A DNA stretch of 64,000 nt from Paenibacillus sp. Marseille-Q4541 (GTDB lineage: Bacteria > Bacillota > Bacilli > Paenibacillales > Paenibacillaceae), in assembly GCF_018310695.1 (NCBI RefSeq), contig NZ_JAGXCY010000008.1, forward strand, positions 79,671-143,670. The letters run 5' to 3'. Under the pieces are notes generated by a model. It saw nothing but the letters and a program-made list of their open reading frames with translations. It ran no database searches and had not been told where the DNA came from. A program made the translations under genes and the position numbers. This document shows positions 1 to 8,648 of this stretch, piece by piece. Within the stretch, counting starts at the first letter, position 1, and each line of letters opens with the position of its first letter.

Positions 1-119
1 ATCTATGTTCATGGTATAGGATGTACATTCTCTTCTCTTCAATACCATAATTCTATAGATAAGAAACAAGGAAATTCTTGAAACTTGGCTTATATGTCTT
101 CACTTAACCGTCGGCAGCA

Positions 120-1673
120 TTAGACATCCAATTTTTTGAGCGGTTCGGACGCAGGGCCTTCCATAACAGTTCCATCGTAAGAATAACGAGACCCATGACA
201 AGGGCAATCCCAAGAACAATCACCCGAATTCCATTCTACTTCACAGCCAAGGTGAGTACAGGTTCGGTCAACGAGATGAACTTTGCCTTGAGGATCTTTA
301 TATGCACCTGCCCGCTTGCCTTCATGCCATACAACGGATCCTTCACCTGCTTGTAGATCTTCCAATTTAGGATGTGTCAGATCTACTTTTCCAGTAATGA
401 ATTCCTTAACCACATTCAAGTTTTCTTTGATGATATTTTTGATGGAAGGATCTGCTGTGAAACGACCGGGGTCATAAAGTTCTGCATAGGGATTGCTTCT
501 TTTCATGACGAGATCGGTAAGAAGTCGCCCAGCAGTCGTTCCCGTTGTCATTCCCCATTTGGCGTATCCGGTTCCTATAAATACACGATTATAAGCGCCG
601 CCAATAGGTCCAATAAAAGGTACTTTATCTACGGTGATCAGATCCTGGGCGGACCAGCGGAAATAGACCTTTTTTACACCGAAGTGCTCACCGGCAAATG
701 TAAGAAGTTCCTCATAATGCTCATGTGTGCTAATCCCTTGTCCTGTCTTGTGGTTCTCCCCGCCGACAATGAGCAAGTCTTTGTCTTTATAACGAACAGA
801 GCGCAGGGAACGGCCTGGTGCATCCACACTAATATACATATCCCCTTCGTAGGATGTTTCTGGCTCTACTGCAATGGCGTAAGATCGTTCCGCATGCATG
901 CGCGCTAAGTATAGTCTTGGATCATGAAAAGGAAAATGACTGGCTACCACTACATGTTTGCTCGTAATATGGTGACCTCCATTTTCTAAAAAGACCTTTA
1001 CATGATCGTCATTTTCCTCTAGATTAGCAGCGGTTGTTTTTTCATAAATTTGCACACCCAACCGGACAAGCTCTTCTGTCAATTTCTTAAGATAATTTAA
1101 AGGATGGAAACGTGCCTGATTCGGCAGGCTGATGCCACAAACAGAAGGTACGGGAATAGGGAGGCGGTCATGCCATACCCCGGGAATACTGAGCTGCTTA
1201 TAAGCATCATATTCATCTTTCATTTTCTGAAGTTCTTTCTCATCTTCCGACTGAAGATATATGTATGCATTCTCCTCGCTGAGCTGACAGTCGATCTCCA
1301 TTTCTGTAACAACACTGCGGATAAAACGAAGAGCTTCTTCGTTAGCTTCGTAATATAGTCGCGCCTTTTCAAGGCCAAAATGTTGCAAAAGTTCGTTATA
1401 GATTAATCCATGCTGGGAAGTGATTTTGGCTGTTGTATGTCCGGTTGTTCCGTTTAATATGAATCCAGCCTCAATTAGGGTAACCTTGTACCCTTCTTTG
1501 GCGAGAAGATAAGCCGTAGTAATACCTGTAATGCCGGCCCCAACGATGGTAACGTCGGTCACCAAATTTTTACTTAGTTTTTTAAAGGTAGGCAGTGAAA
1601 TGGTATCACGCCACAACGATTTAGGTGTTTTTGGCAGCTCTGAAGCAGACCAAGGTTCTATATGGTGATTCAC
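120..1673 (-). CDS. FAD-dependent oxidoreductase with C-terminal Rieske [2Fe-2S] domain
   Basis: A glycine-oxidase/DAO-type flavoprotein fused to a Rieske domain, 517 aa. The dinucleotide-binding motif VTIVGAGITGITTAYLLAKEG is near residues 40-60, a DAO-like body follows, and residues about 430-517 form a Rieske domain with the paired cluster ligands CTHLGC and CPCHGS. The family is widespread in Bacillales (YhfW-like); the physiological substrate is not known to me. I chose a GTG start at 1673 because AGGGGG lies about 9 bases upstream; an in-frame TTG at 1694 has no such site. There is no signal peptide, so it is probably cytoplasmic. It is monocistronic and faces away from the GH3 gene. 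Family call firm, substrate unknown. Confidence 0.87.
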   Translation of the reverse strand: MNHHIEPWSASELPKTPKSLWRDTISLPTFKKLSKNLVTDVTIVGAGITGITTAYLLAKEGYKVTLIEAGFILNGTTGHTTAKITSQHGLIYNELLQHFGLEKARLYYEANEEALRFIRSVVTEMEIDCQLSEENAYIYLQSEDEKELQKMKDEYDAYKQLSIPGVWHDRLPIPVPSVCGISLPNQARFHPLNYLKKLTEELVRLGVQIYEKTTAANLEENDDHVKVFLENGGHHITSKHVVVASHFPFHDPRLYLARMHAERSYAIAVEPETSYEGDMYISVDAPGRSLRSVRYKDKDLLIVGGENHKTGQGISTHEHYEELLTFAGEHFGVKKVYFRWSAQDLITVDKVPFIGPIGGAYNRVFIGTGYAKWGMTTGTTAGRLLTDLVMKRSNPYAELYDPGRFTADPSIKNIIKENLNVVKEFITGKVDLTHPKLEDLQAGEGSVVWHEGKRAGAYKDPQGKVHLVDRTCTHLGCEVEWNSGDCSWDCPCHGSRYSYDGTVMEGPASEPLKKLDV

Positions 1674-1790
1674 AACAAAAAACCCCCTATTCAATGGTTC
1701 AGCTGGAAACGTGTCTTATTTTTCAATTATTACCACCTGGCCATGAATAGAAACGCAATGACTGGAAACATTTTAGAGAACCCTACTTGT

Positions 1791-1979
1791 TTAGGAGCGG
1801 TAAGTTATTTTGCGAAGGACCCATTCCGCGGGACCCGTTTTAAATTTGTGGAGATATAAATAGCTGAAGAAAGCAAGCAAAGCATAGATTAGTAGCCCTA
1901 GGAGGGTACCGGAAAAGACTCCGAGCTGGCCAGCCATGCCTAGCTTCTCCTTAGAAATAAAATAGATGAGTTTTGTTAC
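1791..1979 (-). pseudogene. C-terminal remnant of a DUF418-family membrane protein
   Basis: The reading frame ends in GPAEWVLRKITYRS after a hydrophobic stretch (GLLIYALLAFFSYLYL). This is the typical end of DUF418/YeiB-like multi-pass membrane proteins, where a transmembrane helix is followed by a GPxEWxxRxxTY motif. Only about 60 residues are recognisable, against roughly 350-400 for the family, and the sequence upstream in the same frame does not look like the rest of the domain. There is no plausible ribosome binding site. I read it as a decayed gene tail. Identification is by motif memory only. Confidence 0.55.
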
Positions 1980-2090
1980 ATCAATGCTCACTATATCATG
2001 AGGGAAAGAACTGCAGCATAAAAAAACAGGCATATGTAATATGATTTTTGTCCTATGAATTTGGAAGTGAAGCACTTATAATGGAATTAT

Positions 2091-2104
2091 CTAAAACGTT
2101 TTAG
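2091..2104. promoter_or_regulatory. LacI-type operator palindrome upstream of GH3 gene
   Basis: CTAAAACGTTTTAG is a perfect 14-bp palindrome with a central CG, the form of LacI/GalR-family operators. It lies about 95 bp before the GH3 start. A second dyad, TGAAAGCGATTCA (2124-2136), resembles a CcpA cre site but is one base short of the usual spacing. No LacI-family gene is present in the window, so the regulator would act from elsewhere. Confidence 0.5.
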
Positions 2105-2197
2105 TAAATCGATTAATAGAAATTGAAAGCGATTCATATTTGATCATCTAATGGTTTGGCCAAGTAGTAAATTCCGTGATTAAAGGAGAATGAAGAC

Positions 2198-5017
2198 ATG
2201 ACAAAAGCGATACAATTCCCGTTTCAGGATACAGAACTTGATTTGGATTTACGTGTAAAAGACCTAATCTCAAGACTTACCCTTGATGAAAAAATAGAGT
2301 CTATGTTGCAATATCAGCCTGCTATTGAACGACTTGGTGTAGGCGCTTACAAACATGGGACAGAAGCTGCACATGGACTAGCATGGCTTGGAGAAGCAAC
2401 GAGTTTCCCTCAGCCAGTCGGTCTGGCTCATACGTGGGACCCTGAACTTATGGAAGAGATCGGTTCTGTCATTGGTGATGAAGCAAGAGTCTTCTATAAA
2501 CGAAATCCGGAAGTGAACGGGCTTACCCTTTGGGCTCCTACCGTAGATATGGAACGTGATCCAAGATGGGGACGCAATGAAGAAGCCTACGGAGAAGATC
2601 CTGAACTCACGGGCGAACTGACAGCAGGTCTAGTGAAAGGGATGCAAGGCGATCATCCTAAATATTATAAATCGGTAGCAACGCTGAAACACTTCTTGGC
2701 TAACAATAATGAAGTGGATCGTGGCAGCGGTTCTTCGAGCATTGATCCAAGGAATATGCGGGAGTATTATTTAAAAGCATTTGAAAAGCCTTTCCTGAAA
2801 GGCGGAGCCCAGTCTATGATGACGGCTTACAATTCCATTAACGGGACACCGGCATTGCTACATCCTTTTGTGAATGAAGTTGTCAAAGGGGAATGGGGGA
2901 TGGATGGGTTTATCGTCAGTGACGCGGGCGATGTCATGGGGATACATAACGACCATAAGTATTACGATTCCCATACACCGGGTGTGGTGGAGTCTATTCT
3001 AGCTGGTATTGATAGTATTACCGATGATGCAGACTTGTCCAAGAAGGCGATGAGAGAAGGTCTCCTAATGGAGACACTCACAGAATCGGATCTGGATCAA
3101 GCACTGTTTAACACCTTCCGTGTACGCTTCAGGTTGGGCGAATTTGACCCTGCTGAACTAAATCCGTATGCCTCCATCGGGGAGGAATCCATGATGACGG
3201 AAGAAGCAAAGGCTTTATCGCTGAAAGCAGCAAAGAAACAAATGGTTCTGCTCAAAAATGAAAATGACACGCTGCCACTGAACAAAGAGAAGCTGCAAAG
3301 CGTAGCGGTCATCGGCGAACTTGGAGGCGTTGTTCTGCGAGATTGGTATGCAGGTACTCTCCCGTACAAAGTAACTCCGCTCGAAGCAATCCAGAAGAAG
3401 CTTGCTGGCAAACAAGTATCTTACAGTGATGCTAATGATCGTATTACGCTCACTTCTGCTGCTAACGGCAAGACACTTGGTGTGCTGGACGGGGAGAAAC
3501 CGCCCGTTGTCGCTAACGGAAGAACCGAGACCTTTATGTTATCGGACTGGGGATTTGGCAGTGCTACACTTCGTGCCGAATCAAACGGGAAGCTCCTGAC
3601 CTCCGATGAAGAGCAGTTGACGGCATCGGCTGAGGAAGCATACGGCTGGTTCGTAAAAGAAATTATTCACCTCTTGCCACAAGAAGATGGAACAGTAGGA
3701 CTGACTACGTGGAATAATAAAAAAGTAACGGCTCCAAACGGAGGCAATGCAGCTCTAGCCGTCAATGAAACGATGAATGAGTTCGGAACAGAGGAGAAAT
3801 TTAAGCTTGAAGTGCAATCAGATGGAATTGCCGAAGCAGTTTCAGTAGCCAAAGCTGCTGAAACGGCCATCGTTTTTGTAGGGAATAACCCGCTGATTAA
3901 CGGAAAAGAAGAGATCGATCGTCCAAGTCTTGAACTTCCAGCATCTCAGCAGCGTCTCATAGAAGCTGTCTATGCTGCAAATCCGAATACCGTGGTTGTT
4001 GTTGTTGGGGCTTATCCATTTACAATGAACTGGGTACAAGAGAACATTCCTGCGATCGTATATACGTCTCATGCAGGACAGGAACTAGGGAATGCAGTTG
4101 CTGATGTGCTATTTGGAGATTATGCACCGGCAGGCAGACTGAATATGACATGGTACAAATCCGAAGATCAGCTTACACATATTAAGGATTACGATATTAT
4201 CAAATCGGAAAGAACCTATCAGTATTTTAAAGGAGACGTTTTGTATCCTTTTGGTCATGGTTTGACTTACGCTTCTTTCAAGTATGATCACCTCAAACTG
4301 AATAAGAGTGAATTTAGTGAGGAAGATTTTATTACAGCAAGTGTTGATATTACGAATGAAAGTCAGGTTGCGAGCGAGGAAGTGGTTCAGTTCTATATTC
4401 GCGCGAACCAGTCTCGTGTGAAGCGTCCGCTCAAAACGTTGAAAGGGTTCCGCCGTATTTACTTGGCGCCAGGAGAAACGAAGGCCGTTACGTTTGAATT
4501 AGCAGCTACTGAACTTGCTTTCTGGGATGTAACACGCAGCAAGTATTGTGTTGAGTCAGGCAGCTATCGTCTTCTAATCGGAAAGTCTTCCGCTGATATC
4601 CAAGTTTCTACTGATATTCAGGTAGAAGGAGAAGTGATCCCAGCCCGGAATTTGGCACTGGAGACACGTGCGGAGAATTATGATGACTACAGCGGTGTAG
4701 ATTTGGACGAGAGCAAGGAAAGCGGAACTTGTGTGCGTGCTGTAGAGGAGACTAGCTGGGTGCTCTACCAAGGTGCTGATTTTGGGCAAGAAGCCATCGG
4801 TTTTACGGGCCGTGTGTCGAGTGAATTTACAGAGTCTATGATTGAGATTCGCCTTGGTGCTCCAGATGGAGTTCTTGCGGGTACGATAAAAGTGGCAGCC
4901 AAAGGGGTACAAGGCTGGCAAACTGTATTTACTCCGCTCGTAGGAGCGGTAGGGGAGCAAGATGTGTATATCGTTCTATCGCTAGGTGTACGATTGAGTC
5001 GGTTTACCATTGCATAA
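2198..5017 (+). CDS. Glycoside hydrolase family 3 (beta-glucosidase/beta-xylosidase type) with C-terminal CBM6-like module
   Basis: A 939-aa GH3 enzyme expected to release sugars from the non-reducing ends of beta-linked oligosaccharides. The GH3 N-terminal barrel covers about residues 20-310, with substrate-binding KHFLANNNE and the nucleophile motif GFIVSDAGD (Asp near 243). The GH3 C-terminal alpha/beta domain follows to about 640, interrupted by an insert around 400-540. A fibronectin-III-like domain lies at about 690-760, and a CBM6-like beta-sandwich at about 800-939 (EIRLGAPDG ... GWQTVFTPL). There is no signal peptide, so the enzyme is probably cytoplasmic and acts on imported oligosaccharides. 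AAAGGAG precedes the ATG. It is a single-gene unit with a LacI-type operator and a strong terminator. Substrate specificity cannot be read from sequence. Confidence 0.9.
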   Translation: MTKAIQFPFQDTELDLDLRVKDLISRLTLDEKIESMLQYQPAIERLGVGAYKHGTEAAHGLAWLGEATSFPQPVGLAHTWDPELMEEIGSVIGDEARVFYKRNPEVNGLTLWAPTVDMERDPRWGRNEEAYGEDPELTGELTAGLVKGMQGDHPKYYKSVATLKHFLANNNEVDRGSGSSSIDPRNMREYYLKAFEKPFLKGGAQSMMTAYNSINGTPALLHPFVNEVVKGEWGMDGFIVSDAGDVMGIHNDHKYYDSHTPGVVESILAGIDSITDDADLSKKAMREGLLMETLTESDLDQALFNTFRVRFRLGEFDPAELNPYASIGEESMMTEEAKALSLKAAKKQMVLLKNENDTLPLNKEKLQSVAVIGELGGVVLRDWYAGTLPYKVTPLEAIQKKLAGKQVSYSDANDRITLTSAANGKTLGVLDGEKPPVVANGRTETFMLSDWGFGSATLRAESNGKLLTSDEEQLTASAEEAYGWFVKEIIHLLPQEDGTVGLTTWNNKKVTAPNGGNAALAVNETMNEFGTEEKFKLEVQSDGIAEAVSVAKAAETAIVFVGNNPLINGKEEIDRPSLELPASQQRLIEAVYAANPNTVVVVVGAYPFTMNWVQENIPAIVYTSHAGQELGNAVADVLFGDYAPAGRLNMTWYKSEDQLTHIKDYDIIKSERTYQYFKGDVLYPFGHGLTYASFKYDHLKLNKSEFSEEDFITASVDITNESQVASEEVVQFYIRANQSRVKRPLKTLKGFRRIYLAPGETKAVTFELAATELAFWDVTRSKYCVESGSYRLLIGKSSADIQVSTDIQVEGEVIPARNLALETRAENYDDYSGVDLDESKESGTCVRAVEETSWVLYQGADFGQEAIGFTGRVSSEFTESMIEIRLGAPDGVLAGTIKVAAKGVQGWQTVFTPLVGAVGEQDVYIVLSLGVRLSRFTIA

Positions 5018-5062
5018 GTAAGTCACAATTTTTCCATCTTAATGGATATGGATTGCAGAGAG

Positions 5063-5109
5063 CAGTGTACTGTCCGGTATTTATGACCGGACAATACACT
5101 GTTTTTTTG
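5063..5109 (+). terminator. Rho-independent terminator of GH3 gene
   Basis: A stem of about 15 bp (CAGTGTACTGTCCGG pairing with CCGGACAATACACTG, one mismatch), loop TATTTATGA, then seven Ts. Confidence 0.9.
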
Positions 5110-5243
5110 TTATATGAACGAATTCATTTGTTAATTTGTCATCACACTGTATCCTAAATGTTACATTTTGCTTTTTAGAGGTCGATATATTATGCATGTA
5201 CGTACTATTTGGTGGGGACTTCCACCTATGAAAGAGGTTATCC

Positions 5244-7691
5244 ATGGAACTGGGACATATCCATAATTCTTATGATCGGATGTTCGTTTTTTTCTCGTAT
5301 GTAATAGCTGTCTTTGCTTCCTACAACGTTTTGAATCTGGCAAAAACTATTAGTTATTCCAAAGGAAAGAGTTATGGACTTTGGCTATTGTATGGTGCTG
5401 TAGTAATGGGGATGGGCATATGGTCTATGCATTTTGTCGGTATGCTGGCGAGTAATTTTACCATCCCTGTTTCTTATAATTTGAACACCATTATTATATC
5501 TGTCGTAGTTGCTATCGTTGCTTCTTTTATTGCCCTCTACATTGTTGTCCATAAGAAACTGTCCAAGATAAGACTGCTGGCGGGGGCTTCACTCTTTGCG
5601 ATAGGGATCTCAGCAATGCATTATATCGGAATGGCGGCTATCGAACTTAAGGTGTCTTATGACCCCGTATACTTCATTCTGTCCATCATGATCGCCTTTG
5701 CGGCATCTATTACGGCATTATCGTTATCTTTTTATTTTTTGGAAGACAAGAAGTACGGAGACGGATGGAAGAAATTTGGAAGTGCTCTACTCATGGGTGC
5801 GGGTATTAGTGGGATGCACTATACAGGTATGGCAGGAGCCCACTACGAACTGAAGCATGGACATGAGCCTGTAGGGATATTGCTTGAGCATGAATGGCTT
5901 GCTTATTTTATTACAGTGGGTACCTTAATTACGCTAGCCCTGTCTATGCTTGGACTGTATATATCAAGACGTTTTTTGAGTCAGGAAATGGCGAAGCAAG
6001 AAAATGAGAAGTGGTATAAATCATTGTATGCAAATAATCAGGACGGCATTATTTCTATCAATTCAGATCATATCATTATCGGGTTCAACCCTGCAGCTGA
6101 AAAAATTATGGGACTGAATGAAAAAAGCTATAAATATCGTTCTATCGGCTCGATCCTGCCTATTTTTGTAGCGGATCAGCATGAATATTTAAAAGCAATG
6201 TATCGTCGTTCCTCCAAAGGAGAGTTCCTTCGTTATGAATCGGCCATTTATCTTGAAAGTGGACATAAAGTTGATTTGAATATGGTGAACGCACCTGTCC
6301 TTGTAGACGGAAAAGTAATGGGAAATTACATTATTGCGAGAGATGTGACCGAGGAAAAGAAGGCGAAGGAAAAAAACCATTTTCTAGCCTTTCATGATGA
6401 GCTCACTGCGCTGCCGAATCGAAGAATGTTTAATCAGGCTTTATCGGAGTTGATTAAAGAGCGGCAGTCTAAAGGGGATTCTTTTGCCGTCATGGTCATG
6501 GATATGGATCGTTTCAAACTTATTAATGACTCCCTTGGACATATTTATGGTGATTTGTTCTTACAGCAGCTCAGCGACCGTATTCGGCGAAGCTTAGAAG
6601 ATGAAGAAGTAGTCATCTCTCGTATGGGGGGAGATGAGTTTGCCATTTTACTGAAGGATAATATCGGTGAAGAGGAAGCTACGGCTATGGCAGAACGGCT
6701 TCTTATGACGTTGGGGCAGCCTTATTATCTTAATGACAATGAATATTATGTGACGGCTAGTATTGGGATTGCGGTTTACCCGGGACATGGTATCGATGCT
6801 GTACAGCTGCTAAGAAATGCGGACATGGCGATGTATGAGGTGAAGAAGCAAGGGAAAAATGGATTTCTCTTTTTCTCCAGTGAAATGAATTCACAAATCC
6901 TTGAGCGAGTTGAACTAGAAGGGGAAATACGTAAAGCGATCGAACGGAGGGAATTTGAACTTTACTACCAGCCCCAGTTCCGCGCAGAAGATGCACGCCT
7001 TATCGGAGTAGAAGCGCTGGTTAGATGGATTCATCCGGTGAAAGGGGTTTTGTCCCCAGCGATATTTATACCGGCCGCCGAGGAGACCGGACTTATTACA
7101 CAACTTGGTTCCTGGGTGCTTCGCGAGGCTTGCCGGCAAATGTATGAATGGCACGAAGCCGGGGCTCCGCGTATTCCCGTATCGGTCAACCTGTCGTCTC
7201 AGCAATTTTATCAACCCCATCTCACACGAGATATTAAGCAGATTTTGGAGGAGACGGGGCTTCATCCAGAGTATCTGGAACTGGAAATTACAGAGAGCAT
7301 GATGATGGATGCTGAAATATCTAGTGAAATTTTGACCGAGTTATCTAGCCTAGGGATACGTATTAGTCTGGACGACTTTGGAACAGGATATAGCTCTCTT
7401 AGCTATTTGAAAATGTTCCCGATTAACAAACTGAAAATTGATCGTTCTTTCATCCAGGATATTGCTGTAAATGATAATGACAAAGCGATCGTGGCCACCA
7501 TTATATCGATGGCCCAGCATTTAAATATGAATGTCATTGCAGAGGGGATTGAAACCAAGGATCAGCTGGATATTTTGATTGAGAATGATTGCAGCGAAAT
7601 TCAGGGTTATTATTACAGCCGTCCCCTGCCTGCTCAGGAGCTGGCTTCAGCTTTTTTGGGCCCGCTCTATATGAAGGTAAGTCTTTCCTAG
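5244..7691 (+). CDS. MHYT-PAS-GGDEF-EAL membrane c-di-GMP signalling protein
   Basis: An 815-aa bifunctional diguanylate cyclase/phosphodiesterase candidate. The N-terminal seven-helix MHYT sensor (about 1-245) carries three copies of its signature (MHFVGM, MHYIGM, MHYTGM), proposed in this family to bind metal and sense a diatomic gas. A PAS domain (about 255-375), a GGDEF domain with intact RMGGDEF (about 385-545) and an EAL domain with VEALVRW and DDFGTGYSSLSYLK (about 560-805) follow. Both catalytic motifs look intact, so the net direction of c-di-GMP turnover cannot be decided. AAAGAGG lies 7 bases before the ATG. It stands alone transcriptionally. Confidence 0.95.
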   Translation: MELGHIHNSYDRMFVFFSYVIAVFASYNVLNLAKTISYSKGKSYGLWLLYGAVVMGMGIWSMHFVGMLASNFTIPVSYNLNTIIISVVVAIVASFIALYIVVHKKLSKIRLLAGASLFAIGISAMHYIGMAAIELKVSYDPVYFILSIMIAFAASITALSLSFYFLEDKKYGDGWKKFGSALLMGAGISGMHYTGMAGAHYELKHGHEPVGILLEHEWLAYFITVGTLITLALSMLGLYISRRFLSQEMAKQENEKWYKSLYANNQDGIISINSDHIIIGFNPAAEKIMGLNEKSYKYRSIGSILPIFVADQHEYLKAMYRRSSKGEFLRYESAIYLESGHKVDLNMVNAPVLVDGKVMGNYIIARDVTEEKKAKEKNHFLAFHDELTALPNRRMFNQALSELIKERQSKGDSFAVMVMDMDRFKLINDSLGHIYGDLFLQQLSDRIRRSLEDEEVVISRMGGDEFAILLKDNIGEEEATAMAERLLMTLGQPYYLNDNEYYVTASIGIAVYPGHGIDAVQLLRNADMAMYEVKKQGKNGFLFFSSEMNSQILERVELEGEIRKAIERREFELYYQPQFRAEDARLIGVEALVRWIHPVKGVLSPAIFIPAAEETGLITQLGSWVLREACRQMYEWHEAGAPRIPVSVNLSSQQFYQPHLTRDIKQILEETGLHPEYLELEITESMMMDAEISSEILTELSSLGIRISLDDFGTGYSSLSYLKMFPINKLKIDRSFIQDIAVNDNDKAIVATIISMAQHLNMNVIAEGIETKDQLDILIENDCSEIQGYYYSRPLPAQELASAFLGPLYMKVSLS

Positions 7692-7851
7692 CTAGACAGG
7701 AGATTTGGTGCAGGAGACAATTCCATTTATTTCTCATGGTTCTGTAACTTATTTGCTTCTCGTACGTTTTACTTTAGGTGATCTATGGGAATCGGCGAAT
7801 GAAAGATTGCTTATGTGAACATGGAATACGGGAAAGGAGCTTGACGAATAC

Positions 7852-8328
7852 ATGCATGTGCCACTGCAATATGAAGAATGGTCAGAGTCAGAGAAACGAG
7901 TGGTGAGAGCGTTAACTCAGATTCAAGTGCCGCAGGAAGAACTTTTTGTAAGAAAACTAGTGAATGCCACGGTCATAAGAGGTCATTTGTACGAACATAC
8001 CGCAAACGAATCCGAAGATGGTTATCGTCACCTCATTTATGCCCAGCAGTTCAATACGGAACAGTACAGTTACGGAAAAGCATTATATGAGGCTACTTTT
8101 GATGCCTACCGAGTGTCCAGTTACCTCGCGTGTGAATATGTATTATGGAATGGCCGGGCATTTAAAGAAACGGAGCTTACTTTGTCTGTTTCGTCTCCTT
8201 TAGAAATAGCAAAGCTTTTGCTGGATCACCTTATTGTACATCGTGATGAAACCTATGAAATGGTATACTCTACGTTTGACTCGGATCGGGGTATCGTCAT
8301 GATCTATTTAAAGAGAGGTGATTTCTAG
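7852..8328 (+). CDS. Unknown protein, first gene of the ATP-grasp/DUF350 operon
   Basis: A soluble 158-aa protein with no signal peptide or membrane segment. I do not recognise the family. It is acidic in places and reads as an alpha/beta protein (LYEATFDAYRVSSYLACEYVLWNGR; a C-terminal strand GIVMIYLKRGDF). Its stop is directly before the lipoprotein start, with only one base between, and the whole run to 10400 is tightly spaced, so it probably belongs to the same functional unit. By analogy with the E. coli yjfIJKLMC cluster it could fill the place of one of the unrelated accessory proteins there; that is inference. AAAGGAG lies 12 bases before the ATG. Confidence 0.75.
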   Translation: MHVPLQYEEWSESEKRVVRALTQIQVPQEELFVRKLVNATVIRGHLYEHTANESEDGYRHLIYAQQFNTEQYSYGKALYEATFDAYRVSSYLACEYVLWNGRAFKETELTLSVSSPLEIAKLLLDHLIVHRDETYEMVYSTFDSDRGIVMIYLKRGDF

Positions 8329-8329
8329 T

Positions 8330-8644
8330 ATGGATCATCATGGAAATGAACGCTCAATGGCTGAACAACCTGAGCGGAAGAAAAAGAGTGCCCAAAAGTG
8401 GGTGACCTTTTCCCTGATGCTGACCTTGCCTGTAGCACTCGCTGGGTGCAGCAGTTCACAGGAATGCGTGGATAACAATAATGATGGTTACTGTGACAAC
8501 TCCAGTGGGGGAACAGGTGGTGGATACTACTACGGTGGCGGCAAAACTTCTTCTTCCTCTTCCAAAGGCTCGTCAAGTTATAAGGCAAAGTCCAGCTCTA
8601 AAGGATTTGGCAGCGGCGGCATATTTGGCAGTTCTGGAGGTTGA
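8330..8644 (+). CDS. Ser/Gly-rich lipoprotein, YgiB-like in context
   Basis: A 104-aa predicted lipoprotein. After a charged N-terminus a hydrophobic segment ends in the lipobox LPVALAGC (Cys near residue 40). The mature part contains a short Asn/Asp-rich element with two cysteines (CVDNNNDGYCDN), then a low-complexity tail of Gly, Tyr, Ser and Lys ending in GIFGSSGG. I chose the ATG at 8330 because GAGAGGTGA lies just upstream; an in-frame start four codons earlier is less well placed. A lipoprotein with a Ser/Gly tail next to a GspS-like ATP-grasp gene recalls YgiB/DUF1190, but I see no convincing alignment. The tail could be a substrate or anchor for the ligase (inference). Confidence 0.75.
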   Translation: MDHHGNERSMAEQPERKKKSAQKWVTFSLMLTLPVALAGCSSSQECVDNNNDGYCDNSSGGTGGGYYYGGGKTSSSSSKGSSSYKAKSSSKGFGSGGIFGSSGG

Positions 8645-8648
8645 TGAA

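Noticed and set aside
1..119. Possible gene end at the left edge
   Set aside because: No frame with recognisable sequence; too short to say anything.
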